Shown in pieces: positions 33,731 through 46,619 of a DNA stretch of 64,000 bases (positions are counted from its first letter, which is position 1; the number at the start of each line of letters is the position of its first letter). The stretch spans positions 11,918,501 through 11,982,500 of the forward strand of contig CP114486.1 of assembly GCA_027186245.1 (NCBI GenBank), given 5' to 3'. The notes under the pieces were generated by a model, which saw only the letters and a list, made by a program, of their open reading frames with translations, did not search any database and was not told the origin of the DNA. A program made the translations under genes and the position numbers. This stretch comes from Coriaria nepalensis. Taxonomy: Eukaryota > Streptophyta > Magnoliopsida > Cucurbitales > Coriariaceae.

Positions 33731-35075
33731 ATATTTTGGAAAGCAAGATGTGTCGGGTAAAAATGCATTTGTGGGATTGGCCGCACCTGGAGAGATTGGA
33801 TCTTGGCAAACAGAATGCAAGGCATGTCTTTGCAGTTTAGGTCCTTGAGCAATGAAAGTAGAAATTTCAAGACAAAACTAAGCAGAACCGAAACATGAAA
33901 ACCCCAACTGGGTTAGGTTCTAATTATATATTTTTTATTACTACAAACTTTTTCCACTTTTTCTTTTCAGGGCTATCAATTTTGGACTCAAGCTGATGGA
34001 AATGGAGATTTCTTTGGTAATATCCGAGTAGGGAGGGAACTATAATCATATGCTAGTGTCCCTGGTGTTATTGGAGATTATAAGTATGAGGGCAATATCA
34101 CTATTGAGCCAGGTACAAATTACGAAAAAGAAATCCCAAATGATTTTTATCGTTAATGCTTTGGTATAAATATTGAAAAATCTTTGCATGAGCTTTGCTG
34201 TGTCAGAATTCAGATGACTACAGAATATGCATACAAAAATTTCCCTAATTTTTTCAATTTCTAATGCAGATGGTGAGATCAAGTTGGGTCTTTTAGTGTA
34301 TAGTCCACCTAGAGAAGGTTCAACAATATGAGAAATAGGCATTCCCGTTTAGCTGCTGAATTTTATATCCCCAACCCAGATCCGACACTTATGAAAAATG
34401 TACAATAAATATTTAGATAAGTAAGCATTGGATTCTCAATTTCTTTTCTCCAGTCAACATTTTGTCACACGTGTTTCATGATCTTTTTACTGGCATAACA
34501 TGTTTGGCCTAATAAACCCGCTCTTAACCTACAGGCTTAGACAATATGGCTTATGGAAGCATTATGCCGACTTATATCCTAACAATGATCTTGTTTTCAC
34601 CGTTGGCCTTAATGATTATTGTAATGATTGGTTTTTTATGCAAGTTACCAGGTATTATTTACATCTGTTTCTTAAGATCTTGATGACAAAACATTAAGTT
34701 TTTGAAGTTAGTAACATCCTTATATGATTTATAGGGATAATGGAAACAATACGTATAAAGCAACTACTTGGCAAATAAAATTTCAACTTGAAAATGTCAA
34801 TCGAACTGGAAGTTACACACTTCAGCTGGCATTAGCCTCGGCCACCGACTCTGATTTGCAGATATCTTTCAAATCATGGTTCGACATGGTTCAAATAGTT
34901 TAACCTCTTAAGAGTTTGTGATCTTAACGTTGTTGAATGTTAATAGATTGTTATGTACATGTTTGAAGGTGAGATTCAATAACCCAAATGTGAAACCAGC
35001 GCAATTTTCAAATGGAAGAATAGGGAAGGATAACGCCATAGGGAATTAATGGGCTCTACTGCTGTATAGTTTCTG
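33731..35075 (+). pseudogene. rhamnogalacturonan lyase fragment (exons 11-16 equivalent)
   Basis: This is a partial copy of the gene at 39.3-43.9 kb, same strand, covering only its last six exons with introns kept. Recognisable pieces are KNAFVGLAAPGEIGSWQ (33765-33820), GYQFWTQADGNGDF (33970 onward), EIKLGLLVYSPPREGS (about 34275-34322), the YGLWKHYADLYPNNDLVF stretch (34540-34600) and the TYKATTWQIKFQ exon. Breaks seen: an insertion after VRVG leads to a stop at about 34045, a TGG-to-TGA change before EIGIP, deletion around the RSAAEF motif, and loss of the last 60 or so codons (similarity ends near 35060). It is therefore a truncated duplicate, not a gene. The unusual GC splice donor of the parent is preserved. 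Confidence 0.9.
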
Positions 35076-35079
35076 TTAA

Positions 35080-38000
35080 AAAATTAGTATTTCAACATGT
35101 TATATTTATGTTTGATTTCAAGTGCGGCCGACTTCGTGTAAACAAAAAGTCAAAGTTGATTCGGGTTCTCCTTCGTGAGATATTCGAATCGGTATATAAT
35201 ACGCTCAAAATGATTAATGGGTTAATAAGAAATTGAATCTCAAAATGTAACAGAATATGTTTTTGAAGGAGAAAAAATTTGTTTCACATTAAAAATTGTA
35301 ATAAGTGGGAAAATATTTATATAGAATTACACATTTGTTAATATATAATAAAATATAAACTAGAATGATCTCTCTTGCGTGAGCCCGCAGAGGGGTGCAA
35401 ATTCGAATTGGATCAGGCATGGCTTCCGTTCGCGCATGCTAAATGTCGGCCTGAAAATGACTCGGTTTGCCTTAGCCCACCTTTTGTTTTCTTCTTGAAT
35501 TTTTTTTTCTTTCTTTTGCAAAAACGTATGAAGATGAAATGATATAATTTAATTTTCGGTTTCATCATATTTAAATCTGTATTAGACCAGATTAAATTTT
35601 TATTAATCTACTTTTCTTCCATAAGCTTATAAATTGGCAAGTTCCTCTCATTTGGAAACACACAAACAGAAAATGAAGTCTTTTACTCTTAATCTTTCTT
35701 TCTTCCTTAGTGTTCTAAGTTTTCAGTGTAGTAAAGTTTGAAACAAGTTTGTTGCATAATATATTTCGGTTTGATTCTCAATTTCCCTCACTATTTTCAA
35801 TATTCTGTTCAATTATTTAAACTGTTTGTGATATGTTTAATATTTTATTTTATTATTCCAATACATTTTTTTTGGTTTCATATATTTTATTATATTTTAT
35901 GATTTACTATTTGCTATAACACTATCTCACTCTAGCATTACTGTTCATACATTCTATTTTTCTATATTACTATTTATTATATTATATCTCCATACTATTT
36001 ACTATTTATTATATATACTTCCTACAAAGATCTCACTAGATGATATCCCTGTATTTTGAGGAAACGGTAGCTTAGGGTTCGATGGTAACGGGTACCATTA
36101 AATTGAAATCAGATGACATTAATTTGGTAAAGCATACATAAGCACAACCCTTAATAGGCGTCGGGTCCTTCTTCCGAACATTAGGTACCAAGTCATGATC
36201 GGAGGTTTGTTTTATAGAGGAGTTTTTGGTGAGCTAAGTTCAAAAAGTGATGTTACATTGTACGCAACTAACAATCCCTATGGATTTAATTTAGAAACAC
36301 ACAGTTCCAACTAAGAGGAAAAAAAAAAAAAAAAAAAACAGATTGCTAAAATGGTCAATAACTAAAACCGGAACATGGCAAAAAAGTAGTTACAGACCTA
36401 TAATTGGATCGCTTGCGAATCTGAATTAACGACAATCTAGTCAAATCTATATTGGGTTGTAAATAAATAAATAAATAAATATATATATATATAGAGGTTT
36501 GTTGATCAAAAGTCAAAGTTAGCGTAACAAGTTTACCTGAAACAATTGGACATGACTTCTGCCGCCTATAATAAGAAAATATTAAAATTCATCTCCGGTG
36601 TAAAAATAAAATTTTTAGTTGGTTTATAAGTTAGGAGTTATATATTTTTTTATAAAATTTTATATAAAAAAAATTATTGTACTCATCAATTTATTATTGT
36701 ATCAAAATTAGATCCTAAATAGATATATTCATCCTTTATTGGTAAGTAACTCTCTCTCATTATGTCACTTATTGAGCTTTCGAAATGATCATCCCATAAG
36801 TGAATTGCTATTAAGCTTTCAGAATATGCATCTCACGAGTGAAGAGAAGTGTTGAAATTCGTTTCATATCGCTTAGAAAAAAGATCTTTAGTTGGAAACA
36901 TAAGTTAAGAGTTCTGTCTTTTTTTATAAGACTTTTTAAATAAAAAAATTATTGAACTTATTAATTTATCATATAATATTAATAAAAAAAAATAATATAC
37001 CAAAATAGTGAACTTTTTACACTTATTTCGTTATACAAGTATAACTATCAATGAAAAGAATAATTTATTAATATCTTTGGAAAAAATAAATTTCAAAAAT
37101 TATTAAATTATAACAATAAAATTTTTATAAAATAAATTTAAAAAAAAATCTCATATAAATGAATGTTTAATTTGTTTTATGAAATAGTTGAAGGAAAAAT
37201 TTATAAATCAATTGGGAAAAAAAATGAAATAAAAAGGGTTACGGAAACAGACAATTTATTACTTGAAAATCAACATGATGTAAAACTTTGAGGTCAAATT
37301 TTATCATTTAGGGTCCATTTTTGTATTTTTAATATTTTTTTGCTAGTTTAGTGATATTTTTATGATTTCTTAAATTTTAAAGATTATGATTTCATTGTCT
37401 CGTATTATTGGAGACTTTGTTGTCATTTTTCAGTAGCTTTTCTATGGTGGATTCTATTTGATTTTTTATATCCCTTCGATTATGTGCTACAAATAAAAGT
37501 TTTCTTTTGTTTTCATGTCTCCGCCTCTAGTATTTTGATTGTTATTTAAAAATATATATTTAGATGAGAATAAAAAATAATTTTTTCATTTAAGTAAATA
37601 TGAAAATTATTATCATTTCATCATTTATTCGAAGAATCAAATAGCGAAATAAAGTAATTCATATTCTCATTTCATTTACATAAAAAAAAAATTCAAATCA
37701 AACATATACTAAATAATAATCAAATGTTAATTAATTCTCTTATTTTATTTTTTGGCCAAAAATTAACTAATTCTTTGGTTTCTCTTTTGCCCATCCTCTC
37801 TCGTCGTCTTTTGCTCAATTGAGGCAATCTACGCATGCGGTGTGCTTAAAACGCATTAGAGCTACTGCCCATACGCAATTGTATTACCATTAAAGTACAC
37901 ATTACTAAACAATATTAACGTAAAAATTAGTTTATTAATTATTATCTTAACTACCAACTAATTTTGCCCAAACAAAAAAAAAAAAACATTACCTCAGCTG

Positions 38001-39263
38001 TTTTTTCCCGCCTGTTGACTTTTTAGCAGGAAAAATATGGAGTGAATTGTAAGTGGGTTGGTCAGAAGAAACTGCCTCCTCGAGACAATGTGAATGTTGC
38101 GTGAGATTCCCTTGCTATTCGTTAAACTCATTCCTGGGTTTCCTTCTTCTTCCCCCCCCCCCCCCCCCTCCCTCTTAATAAGTATTCTTTTCTCACCTTT
38201 AGAATTCAAACGGTAGTAACAATTTAACAAACATTATGTTTGGCACATTTACGACTTGTATTAAGACTATTAGTCAATTGTCAAAGTGGGTTCGGACCTA
38301 AATATTGTACATTAAAACACACACATATATACATATATATATATACTATTTCTTCTCAGTAATAAGCAAAGCAACACATAGTTTCAACATGTTAGTTTTA
38401 ATCTTTGAAAAAAGAAATAATGAATCTTCTCTAGCTCCTAATTTCTTTACCTTTTTTTTTTTTTTTTTTAATATTTTTGTCGGAAAATTCCTTGTTTGGA
38501 CAATCATCCCTTAAACTTCAAAAGAGTATGGTCTCAAAACCTTACGTGATATTCACTTTAATACTGTATATAGTATTTTCTTAGATCAATTATTACTGAA
38601 CTCTGAGATAGAGATTTACAATTCTCAATTTCCGCCATGACCTGACTATAACCGAATAGCTACTCGGTTACCCCTGAGTTACAGCGCCTCAAAAAGTGAC
38701 CACTTAGATTTGAATATCTATTTAGTAAAAGTTAGGCTAATAAATTCTAGCTTGTTGACCAAACAAAGCGCAAGCTGTTAGACCCTGAATCCCATCAAAA
38801 GCAGAAGACCTTTGGAATTTCCTATTTCAAATTAATATTTTACAAATACAAGAGGGAGTTGAACCATCTTTATCTCTCCTCAACATTCTTCATCACGGAT
38901 CTGCTCCTTATTTAAAGCTCACTCACTTTCCATTGCTAACCGGAAGATCAAATAGCATCTGGAAAAACCCAAGAAAAAAAAAAAAAAAAAAAAAACCCTC
39001 TCATTCGTAAGTTTTCTTTTTCTTTTTTTTTTTTAAAACATTTCCGTTGCATTTCTTTCTATCAGACAAAAGTGCTTGAAAACTTTTTACCCAAGAAAAT
39101 TTATCGTCTATTTTTTTCTCTGTCATGCATTTTCGACTTCTTTTGTTTGCGAGAGCGACTGATCAGTTGCTTCTTCCATCACGCTCTTGATGATTTTTCT
39201 TATCTGTCAGTTGATTACTTATGTATAATCTTACATATGCATGTTAAAAAAAAGGTGAAAATA
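35080..39263. other. long gene-free, AT-rich interval
   Basis: No gene was recognised in about 4.2 kb. Notable contents are A runs (about 36320-36339 and 38970-38996), a run of 17 C at 38152-38168, and a pair of related stretches of about 130 bp at 36585-36715 and 36850-36975 with a short internal duplication between them. The last 300 bp are the promoter and leader of the lyase gene. Frames at 37994-38514 lack any domain. Confidence 0.5.
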
Positions 39264-42200
39264 ATGGAGAAGATGGATAGGAAAAGACAGTACTTGAGCA
39301 TGGTGCTAACCGGATCATCAGCCATGGCTGCTGCTTTAATGCTGTTATTCATGCTTACAGATTCATCTTACCATCATCACCAAGAAATATCGCCAATCAG
39401 GTGCTCCATTTTCCCTTCTCTTTCTCTTCTTGACAAAATGAACTAATAAACCTCTGTTGCTGTTGTTGTTTGGGTTAATCTGTTACAATGGATCCAAAAT
39501 AAAAAACCCATATAGAGACAAAAAAAAGTAGGACAGGTGGATAGTAAAATAAAAACCCATATAAAAGTAGGATATGTGTACAGTAAATTTAGGTTTTTTT
39601 TTGGGGGGCCGAAAGCTGTAAATAATACTAGTAACTCTTCTTCTGTCTTGTTTCACCTTTTTCAAAATTAAAAAAAAAAATAAATAAATAAATAAAGATT
39701 TCAACTATAGATTGCACATGCAAGCAGTACCGTTGAGTTAAGAAGCTGGTTTAGTCAGCAAACTGCAGATTTAGCAGTGCTACTTAAAAAAGTTTTATCG
39801 TGAATTAACATGATAATTACATAACGCTCTAATTTCTTAAAGTTTCTACAGTGTACACGTGGACTGATAATTCAGCCCATTCCATTAGGTAACAAAACTG
39901 TGAAAAATATGTGATCGTGACATTCTGTCATGCATCCTTAATAATTGTTTACTAGCTTTTGGCTCAGGTTTCTATGAACTCGTGATCCTTTGTCCTGTTT
40001 TTATGGCAGCCTTTCTTCTAGACTGTTCATAGTTTATTTTGTAGTGGAATTAGGAATATTTATTCTATATATATGTATATGATTGGTTCGAAAAAAATTA
40101 ATAATATATAGTTTATTTTTATGGAATCCATTCATAAATTTTTTAGATAAATTAGATTTATTATAAATTTTAATACGTAGCTAATTTTCATTTACTGATA
40201 CTAAGAAGAATCAAGGTCGACCATAACATTTTCAGACTCTACTTGTTCTAATATCTGAATTCCAAAACTAACTAGAATCCTGTTTGTTTTTTTGTTTCCT
40301 CTTTCAAAATTGTGAATATTGTGCACGAACGTGGCAGACGACTTCTATTGCAAGTAAAGAGTAACGATTCAACTCAGCTGCCCAACGTCGTTCTACAAAG
40401 AGAATCTTCTCACGAGCGGGTAAAATAGTTCTTCCTTTTTTATGATGACTAAACTCAAAATAATAATGATAATGATGATAATACATATTATTGCAATATG
40501 TATACGAAATATATATTTTTTCTCTTTTCAGGTAGTGATCATGGATAACGGATTTGTCCAAGTTACGTTATCACATCCTGATGGCGATGTCGTAGGTATT
40601 AAATACAACGGTGTTGACAACGTGCTTGAAGTTCTCAATGAAGACTACAATAGAGGGTATACATCAAACTACATACGTATATAATTCTAATGTTGTTTCC
40701 TATCGAACATGAAATTAGTTACTCTTTTATGACGAAATATTTGTCTAACAAAAAACATATATATAGGTATTGGGATGTCGTTTGGAACAAACCAGGAGAC
40801 CCCATTTCCATTGACAGGTAACTGCTTATAACTATACTATCTGGAACCGATTGTTAATTTGTATTTCCAATTTTCCAAAATAAATGCAGATTACGAGGAA
40901 CAAAATTTGATGTAGTAATAGCCAACGAAGATCAATTAGAGCTTTCATTTATCAAAACATGGAATGTCTCAGATGGTGCCTCCTCAGCTCCCTTGATTGT
41001 AGATAAAAGGTACGTCTGCTTTGGAGAGTGATAATGAACTATTAGTCCTGTAATCAAACGAAACTGCTCTATTAAAGATTATTAGTGATACTAAGTATCG
41101 ATTGTCTTAAAAATTTGAACCGTTAAAAAACGAGCTCAACTATATTATATATTACAAAAATTCTTTAACATGCTCCATGTCATTGTAGGTATATATTGCT
41201 CCGTGGGATTTCAGGGTTTTATACATATGCGATATTCCAGCGTCTTCAAGGATTTCCAGAGATTGAGATGGACCAAATTAGAGCTGTCTACAAGCTTCAA
41301 AAGAACAAGTAATTACTAATTATCAAACAAAATTTCAATCAATAAGATTTCTTTACTTGGGTTAATTAAGTTATTCGCACAAATTAACTAATTATATATG
41401 TGGGTTATGCTCACTATCACTGGTTAGATTTCACTACATGGCCATATCAGACGACAGGCAGAGGATCATGCCAATGCCAGATGATCGAGAGGCTGGTCAA
41501 CCCCTTGCTTATCCCGAGGCGGTTCTTCTAACAAACCCAACCAATCCAGAACTTAGAGGGGAGGTACCCTTCTCGAAGTGGCTAATTAATTCCTTTGTTT
41601 TTGCTTTGTATAATTTTTAATTAGTTCATAGCTATGGTTGTAGGTAGATGACAAATATCAATATTCATGTGAGGACAAAGACAATAAAGTTCACGGATGG
41701 ATATGTAACGATCCATCTATAGGATTTTGGATGATCACACCTAGCGATGAATTTCGCATGGCTGGACCTGTCAAGCAAGACCTTACTTCCCATGTGGGGC
41801 CAGTTACCCTCTCAGTAAGTATTTGGATTGGGATCACTAGTTTACATCTATATATCTCCGCTAAATATGAAACTTGTTTAGAGTCTTGTAAGCACCCATT
41901 ATGCTGGGAAAGAAGTGGGGATGAAATTTGAAGAGGGTGAACCATGGAAGAAGGTTTTCGGGCCAATGCTGGTCTATTTAAACTCGGTTTCTACGGAAGA
42001 AGATTATAACAGAAATCTTTGGGAAGATGCCAAAAATCAGGTACTAATCATTTTAGTTTACTTTCGTTCAGTTTTATACCTAACATTTATTCGCACTTAC
42101 ACTTTTTTTTCTTCTTTCACTTACAAGATGTCTATTGAAGTCAATAATTGGCCGTATAGTTTTCCTCAATCAGTTGATTTCCCTTCTTCTGATCAACGAG

Positions 42201-43857
42201 GAAGAGTCACTGGTCAATTAATTGTTCGTGACAGGTAGTTCACTTCTTCAACAATATTTTCATAGCTGATTAAGATTATTCAATGTTTATTGTCTAAATA
42301 ATATGCTCTTTGAATCTTCTTATTATAGATACGTTCAAAAGCGATATGCTTGGGCTAAAAATGCATTTGTGGGATTGGCAGCACCTGGAGAAATTGGATC
42401 TTGGCAAAAAGAAAGCAAGGCATGTCATTTCAACTTAGGTCCTTAACTCGATCAATTTTAAGTAGCTCGACTTAACATAGTGTGCAAGCAAAACTTCCAT
42501 TTGAACTGAGTTCGGAAAGTAGAATTTTCAAGACACAACCAAACAAAACCAGAACCTGGAAAACCCGACTCGGTTAGGTACAAATTATATATTCTTCTCA
42601 CTAATAACTTTTTGTTTAGGGTTATCAATTTTGGACTCAAGCTGATGGACACGGACATTTCTCAATTGATAATGTCCGAGTAGGGGATTATAATCTATAT
42701 TCTTGGGTCCCTGGCTTTATTGGAGATCATAAGTATGAGAGCAATATTACTATTGAGGCAGGTACAAATCTTATTCAAAAGAAAGCCCCAAGTAGTTTCT
42801 CATTAGCAAGCCAAGTTGTCTGAAAAAGCCATTATGATCTATGTTTTTATCGATTTGTGATGTAGGTGGTGAAATCAAGTTGGATCTTTTAGTCTATAGG
42901 CCACCTAGAGAGGGCCCGACTCTATGGGAGATAGGCATTCCCGATCGTTCGGCTGCTGAATTTTATATTCCCGACCCATATCCAACACTTATGAACCGTT
43001 TGTATAATGAAAATCAAGACAAGTAAGCATTGGATTCACAATTTCTCTTTTTTCCAATCAACTCCATATTATACATGTGTTTCATGATGTTTTGATTGAC
43101 ATAATATCATTCCACTGTAGTAAATTCATTGATATGTTACATGTTTGGCCTACAGGTTCAGACAATATGGCTTATGGGAGCGTTATGCCGATTTATATCC
43201 TGACAATGACCTTGTTTTCAATGTCGGCCTTGATGATTATCGTAATGATTGGTTTTTTGTGCAAGTTACCAGGTATTCCTTACATATTTGTTTGCTCCTA
43301 TCTTGATGACTTGAAAACAACATTTTTTTTTAAGCAAGTAACATCCTTATATGATTTATAGGAATATTGGAAATAAAACGTATGAAGCAACCACTTGGCA
43401 AATAAAATTTCAACTAGACAGGGTCAATCGAACCGGAAATTACACACTGCAGCTGGCATTAGCCTCGGCCACTGACTCCGACTTGCAGGTATCTTTCGAA
43501 TCATGGTTCGACATGATCAATCCTTCTTTTTAATATGCAATGGTCGTCTTCATTTCAAATAGTTTAACTTGTTAACCTTCTTGGATGCTTATAGATTGTT
43601 ATGTCTATTTGAAGGTGAGATTCAATAACCCAAATGTGGAACCCGCACATTCTTCCACCGGAAGAATAGGGAAGGATAACGCCATAGCAAGGCATGGAAT
43701 TCATGGACTTTACTGGTTATACAGTTTCAATATTATAGGTAGTCTACTTGACATTGGAAACAACGTAATCTATCTCACTCAGTCAATACACATAGGTCCA
43801 TTTAATGGGATTATGTATGACTATATACGGCTTGAAGGTCCGCCGCCGGATACATGA
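39264..43857 (+). CDS. rhamnogalacturonate (rhamnogalacturonan) lyase, PL4 family, 16 exons
   Basis: The enzyme cleaves the rhamnose-galacturonate backbone of pectin (RG-I) by beta-elimination in the cell wall. Exons: 39264-39400, 40338-40419, 40532-40656, 40767-40817, 40890-41009, 41189-41308, 41428-41563, 41644-41814, 41882-42040, 42128-42234, 42329-42419, 42620-42761, 42866-43022, 43156-43272, 43362-43488 and 43615-43857. All phases agree, giving 694 residues. It starts MEKMDRKRQYLSM, followed by a hydrophobic signal/anchor (AAALMLLFML). The catalytic N domain includes VVIMDNGFVQVTLSHP and YWDVVWNKPGD, and the middle part has RQRIMPMPDDR and HYAGKEVGMKF. An Fn3-like domain (AAPGEIGSW, FWTQAD, YNLYSWVPGFIGDHKY) and a CBM-like end (WQIKFQLDRV, GLYWLYSF, DYIRLEGPPP) follow. 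Intron 11 uses a GC donor (AAG|GCATGT). The open frame extends upstream of 39264, so a slightly earlier ATG is possible. No breaks were seen. Confidence 0.92.
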
Positions 43858-44755
43858 TATCCCACACCATACATCCATCCATTCATTACAATGCACGAAC
43901 ATAGGTCAAATTTTAACCTATAATGTAAATTAGCTACCATTTTTCATAACAGCCGTGTAAGCTAGGTTTATTCATCTCGGGTGAATTAGATTACCGACCG
44001 TTATCCGATCTTATTACATTTCTTTTCTCAATCAAACTTTGAACAACCCAAAAGTGTCTTCCCAAGGAAATCAATCCCCTCATCAATCAGAGCAATCATC
44101 TCCAGAATGTAATTCGTATGAAAAAAACAAGATCAAATCTTAATTTCTAAACCAATATCGCTTTAAGTTTAATATTTATTCTTGATGTATGTATATATTG
44201 TGAGGACAAGCAAAGACAAACCATGTAATATAGAAATTCCAAATTACATAAGAAACCAAAAAAACTGCTGAAAGATTCTCAAACAAAGGGAAAACAAAAT
44301 ATGTTTTCTTTTTTTAATTTTTACTTATTATTCCAATATTTATTATCACATTACAAAAAACTTTAGAAGAACTTTGTGAATCGGTACGAATGCTTTGTCG
44401 TGTATAACTTACAATATATATGTATTAGATTTCACTGTTCAGTGTGAGCTGATGACGTATTCGGTGAACTCTTTGGTTAGTAAGTCTGGAGTTGGAAACC
44501 CATCGTCTAAGCAGTTGAGTAGGAGTGACACTCTAAATTTGGTCTGGATTCAACTCCGTATTATATTTAAGATTATACAATGATAATATTATAAATCTAA
44601 TCGCTCTCTCAAAATGCATGGAAAGTGTAATCCCTTCCTAATATTTAGGTATTTGGATTAATATAATTTCGTATAATTATGATTTGATCTTAAAAAAATT
44701 AATTGATTTTAATTATTTAATTTTATTAAATATACTAAAATGACATTTTAAAAAG
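43858..44755. other. 3' flank of the lyase gene, no gene seen
   Basis: AT-rich spacer between the lyase and the alcohol dehydrogenase relics. No coding signal was seen. Confidence 0.5.
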
Positions 44756-44759
44756 ATTA

Positions 44760-45080
44760 ATTTTATTAAATCATGAAGAGCTTCCTGCTTCTTATTAGGA
44801 GAAGTACAAATCACAGTCACCTTAAGAGCCGAAGCCTTCGCAAATTTGACAGCGGTATGGCCCAACTCACCAAGCCCAACAACACCCAGATGAAAACCAG
44901 GCTTGTGAAGCCCATAATGTTTCATTGGGCTATAAACTGTAATCCCATCACAGAGAAGTGGTGCAGTTGAATCAAGGGCCAAGTTGTCTGGAATGCGGAT
45001 GATAAAGTGCTCGTCCGCTACCATGATCTTGGAGTAACCACCGTATGTGATGGTGTCGTCCGCATTCTCTGGCCTCTATT
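44760..45080 (-). pseudogene. cinnamyl/mannitol alcohol dehydrogenase exon fragment
   Basis: On the minus strand, 45075 to about 44775 reads [56 protein letters not shown] and [15 protein letters not shown]. This is most of one exon of a plant CAD-type zinc alcohol dehydrogenase. The Rossmann motif GLGGLG reads GLGELG. The frame runs out in AT-rich DNA with no further exon on either side, so it is an isolated fragment. It lies head-to-head with the second relic starting 220 bp away on the other strand. Confidence 0.88.
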
Positions 45081-45284
45081 AAAATGTAATATCTATTTAT
45101 ATCTTATTTTCTTTATTTTAAATAAAACGCGTTGGATTTTAGTACATTCTGTCTAAAGGTTGACACTCACTTTATTTTATTTAAATTTTATCCAATTTAT
45201 ATTCTCTAAAAAAATAAAAACTATAGTAATAGTATTAGTATATACTAGATCTTCATCTATATATAATATATGTATCTATTACTG

Positions 45285-46619
45285 TTTGGGTGCAGGGCCA
45301 ACGGGGATAATGATATCACCATTAAGATACTCTACTGTGGGATTTTCCATTCCGACCTTCATCTGGGTATATATATATATATCATCACATAACATGTTTA
45401 TTTTGATTAGATTCTGTAAGTTCTAAGTCAAATTATGTGGTTCTAAACTGAATTTTAAGAACTTAAACTGGATTCTAATCTCAGGCTGATATTTTGATCA
45501 CGTATAGACATGAAATCATTGGAGAAGTGACGAAAATTGGGCGCAATGTGGCGAAATTTAAAACCGCAGACAAAGCCGGAGTCGGTACATATGCGGGCTC
45601 CTGCGGTTCATGCAGTAACTGCACACAAGATCTAGAAGTTTACTGCCCAAAATCAATTTGGACATACAACAGACATTCTCACGACGGTTCTATAACTACG
45701 AGGGATATTCCGACAGGCTAGTGGTTGAAGAGCATTTTGCTGTTTTGATCCCAAACAACATGCCCCTGGATAGGGCTGCCCCACTTTTGTGTGCTGGGAT
45801 TACAGCCCACTGATGTATTATGGGCTGTGTAGGCCCGGCCATCATTTGGGTGTTGTGGGCCTTGGTGGGCTTGGTCATATGGCAGTGAAATTTGGTAAAG
45901 CTTTGGGAATGAAGGTTAGTGTGATTAGTACTTCTCCTAGTAAGCAAAAGGAAACTTTGGAAGGGCTTGGAGCTGGTGGGTTTTTAAATAGTCGTGACCA
46001 AGAACAAATGCAGGTGAGTTCAATCAATGTATAATATTCTTAACCAAAAAGCATGCATTAGTTTTTAATTCTACAAGTTTTGCTTTTAAGATGTTTATAC
46101 GTGAGGAAAAGTATTAATGAATTTGTTGCTGGCTGCAATGGGAACGATGGATGGTGTAATCGACACCGTTTCGGCTCCTCATTTGCTTTTACCGTTGATT
46201 GAATTGATGAAGACGAATGGGAAGTTGATTGTGGTTGGTGCTCCTATCAAGTGTCCTGAGCTGCCATATATCCGTTTAATTTTAGGTATGTCTTATTTCA
46301 TTGTATTCCGATCACATAACAAAATAATCTATAGGGGGGGACATACAAGAACTCTTCCAAAGTGATATTATGCAACTCTCACGTAAATGATGATGTATTG
46401 TTTGATGATATAGGGAGGAAACTTGTGGGAGGGAGCGGAGCAGGAGGAATGAAAGAGACACAAGTGATGATTGATTTTGCGGCGTAGCATGGTATCAGGG
46501 CTACTGTTGAAGTAATTCCGATGGACTGTGTGAACACCGCCATGGAACGCATAGCCGTTGGTGACGTTAAGTTCCGGTTAGTTATTGATGTTGCCAACAC
46601 CTTGAATCCACCATTTTGA
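45285..46619 (+). pseudogene. cinnamyl/mannitol alcohol dehydrogenase pseudogene
   Basis: Exon-like pieces of a CAD-type dehydrogenase lie in order with introns kept: 45296-45366 (GDNDITIKILYCGIFHSDLH), 45485-46013 and 46117-46285, then about 46415-46619. The catalytic-zinc cysteine of the GIC motif is Phe here. The second piece has HEIIGEVTKIG and the structural-zinc set [15 protein letters not shown], then changes frame near 45700 ([11 protein letters not shown]) and again near 45810 (YSPLMYYGL), with a stop between. It continues to [15 protein letters not shown]. The last exon reads GGMKETQVMIDFAA, then TAG where a lysine codon is expected, then [12 protein letters not shown] to the natural end. 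The first exon is absent. Frameshifts, a stop and the ligand loss make it non-functional. The intact parent is not in the window. Confidence 0.9.

Noticed and set aside
35380..35470. Possible tRNA-derived SINE (GCCCGCAGAGGGGTGCAAATTC)
   Set aside because: It lacks a convincing A box/B box pair and a defined tail, so it cannot be supported as an element.
39072..39263. Extension of the lyase first exon upstream of the chosen ATG
   Set aside because: The frame stays open, but the stretch reads like leader DNA with poly-A/T tracts. MEKMDRKRQ followed by a hydrophobic segment is the normal kind of start, though an ATG slightly upstream cannot be excluded.
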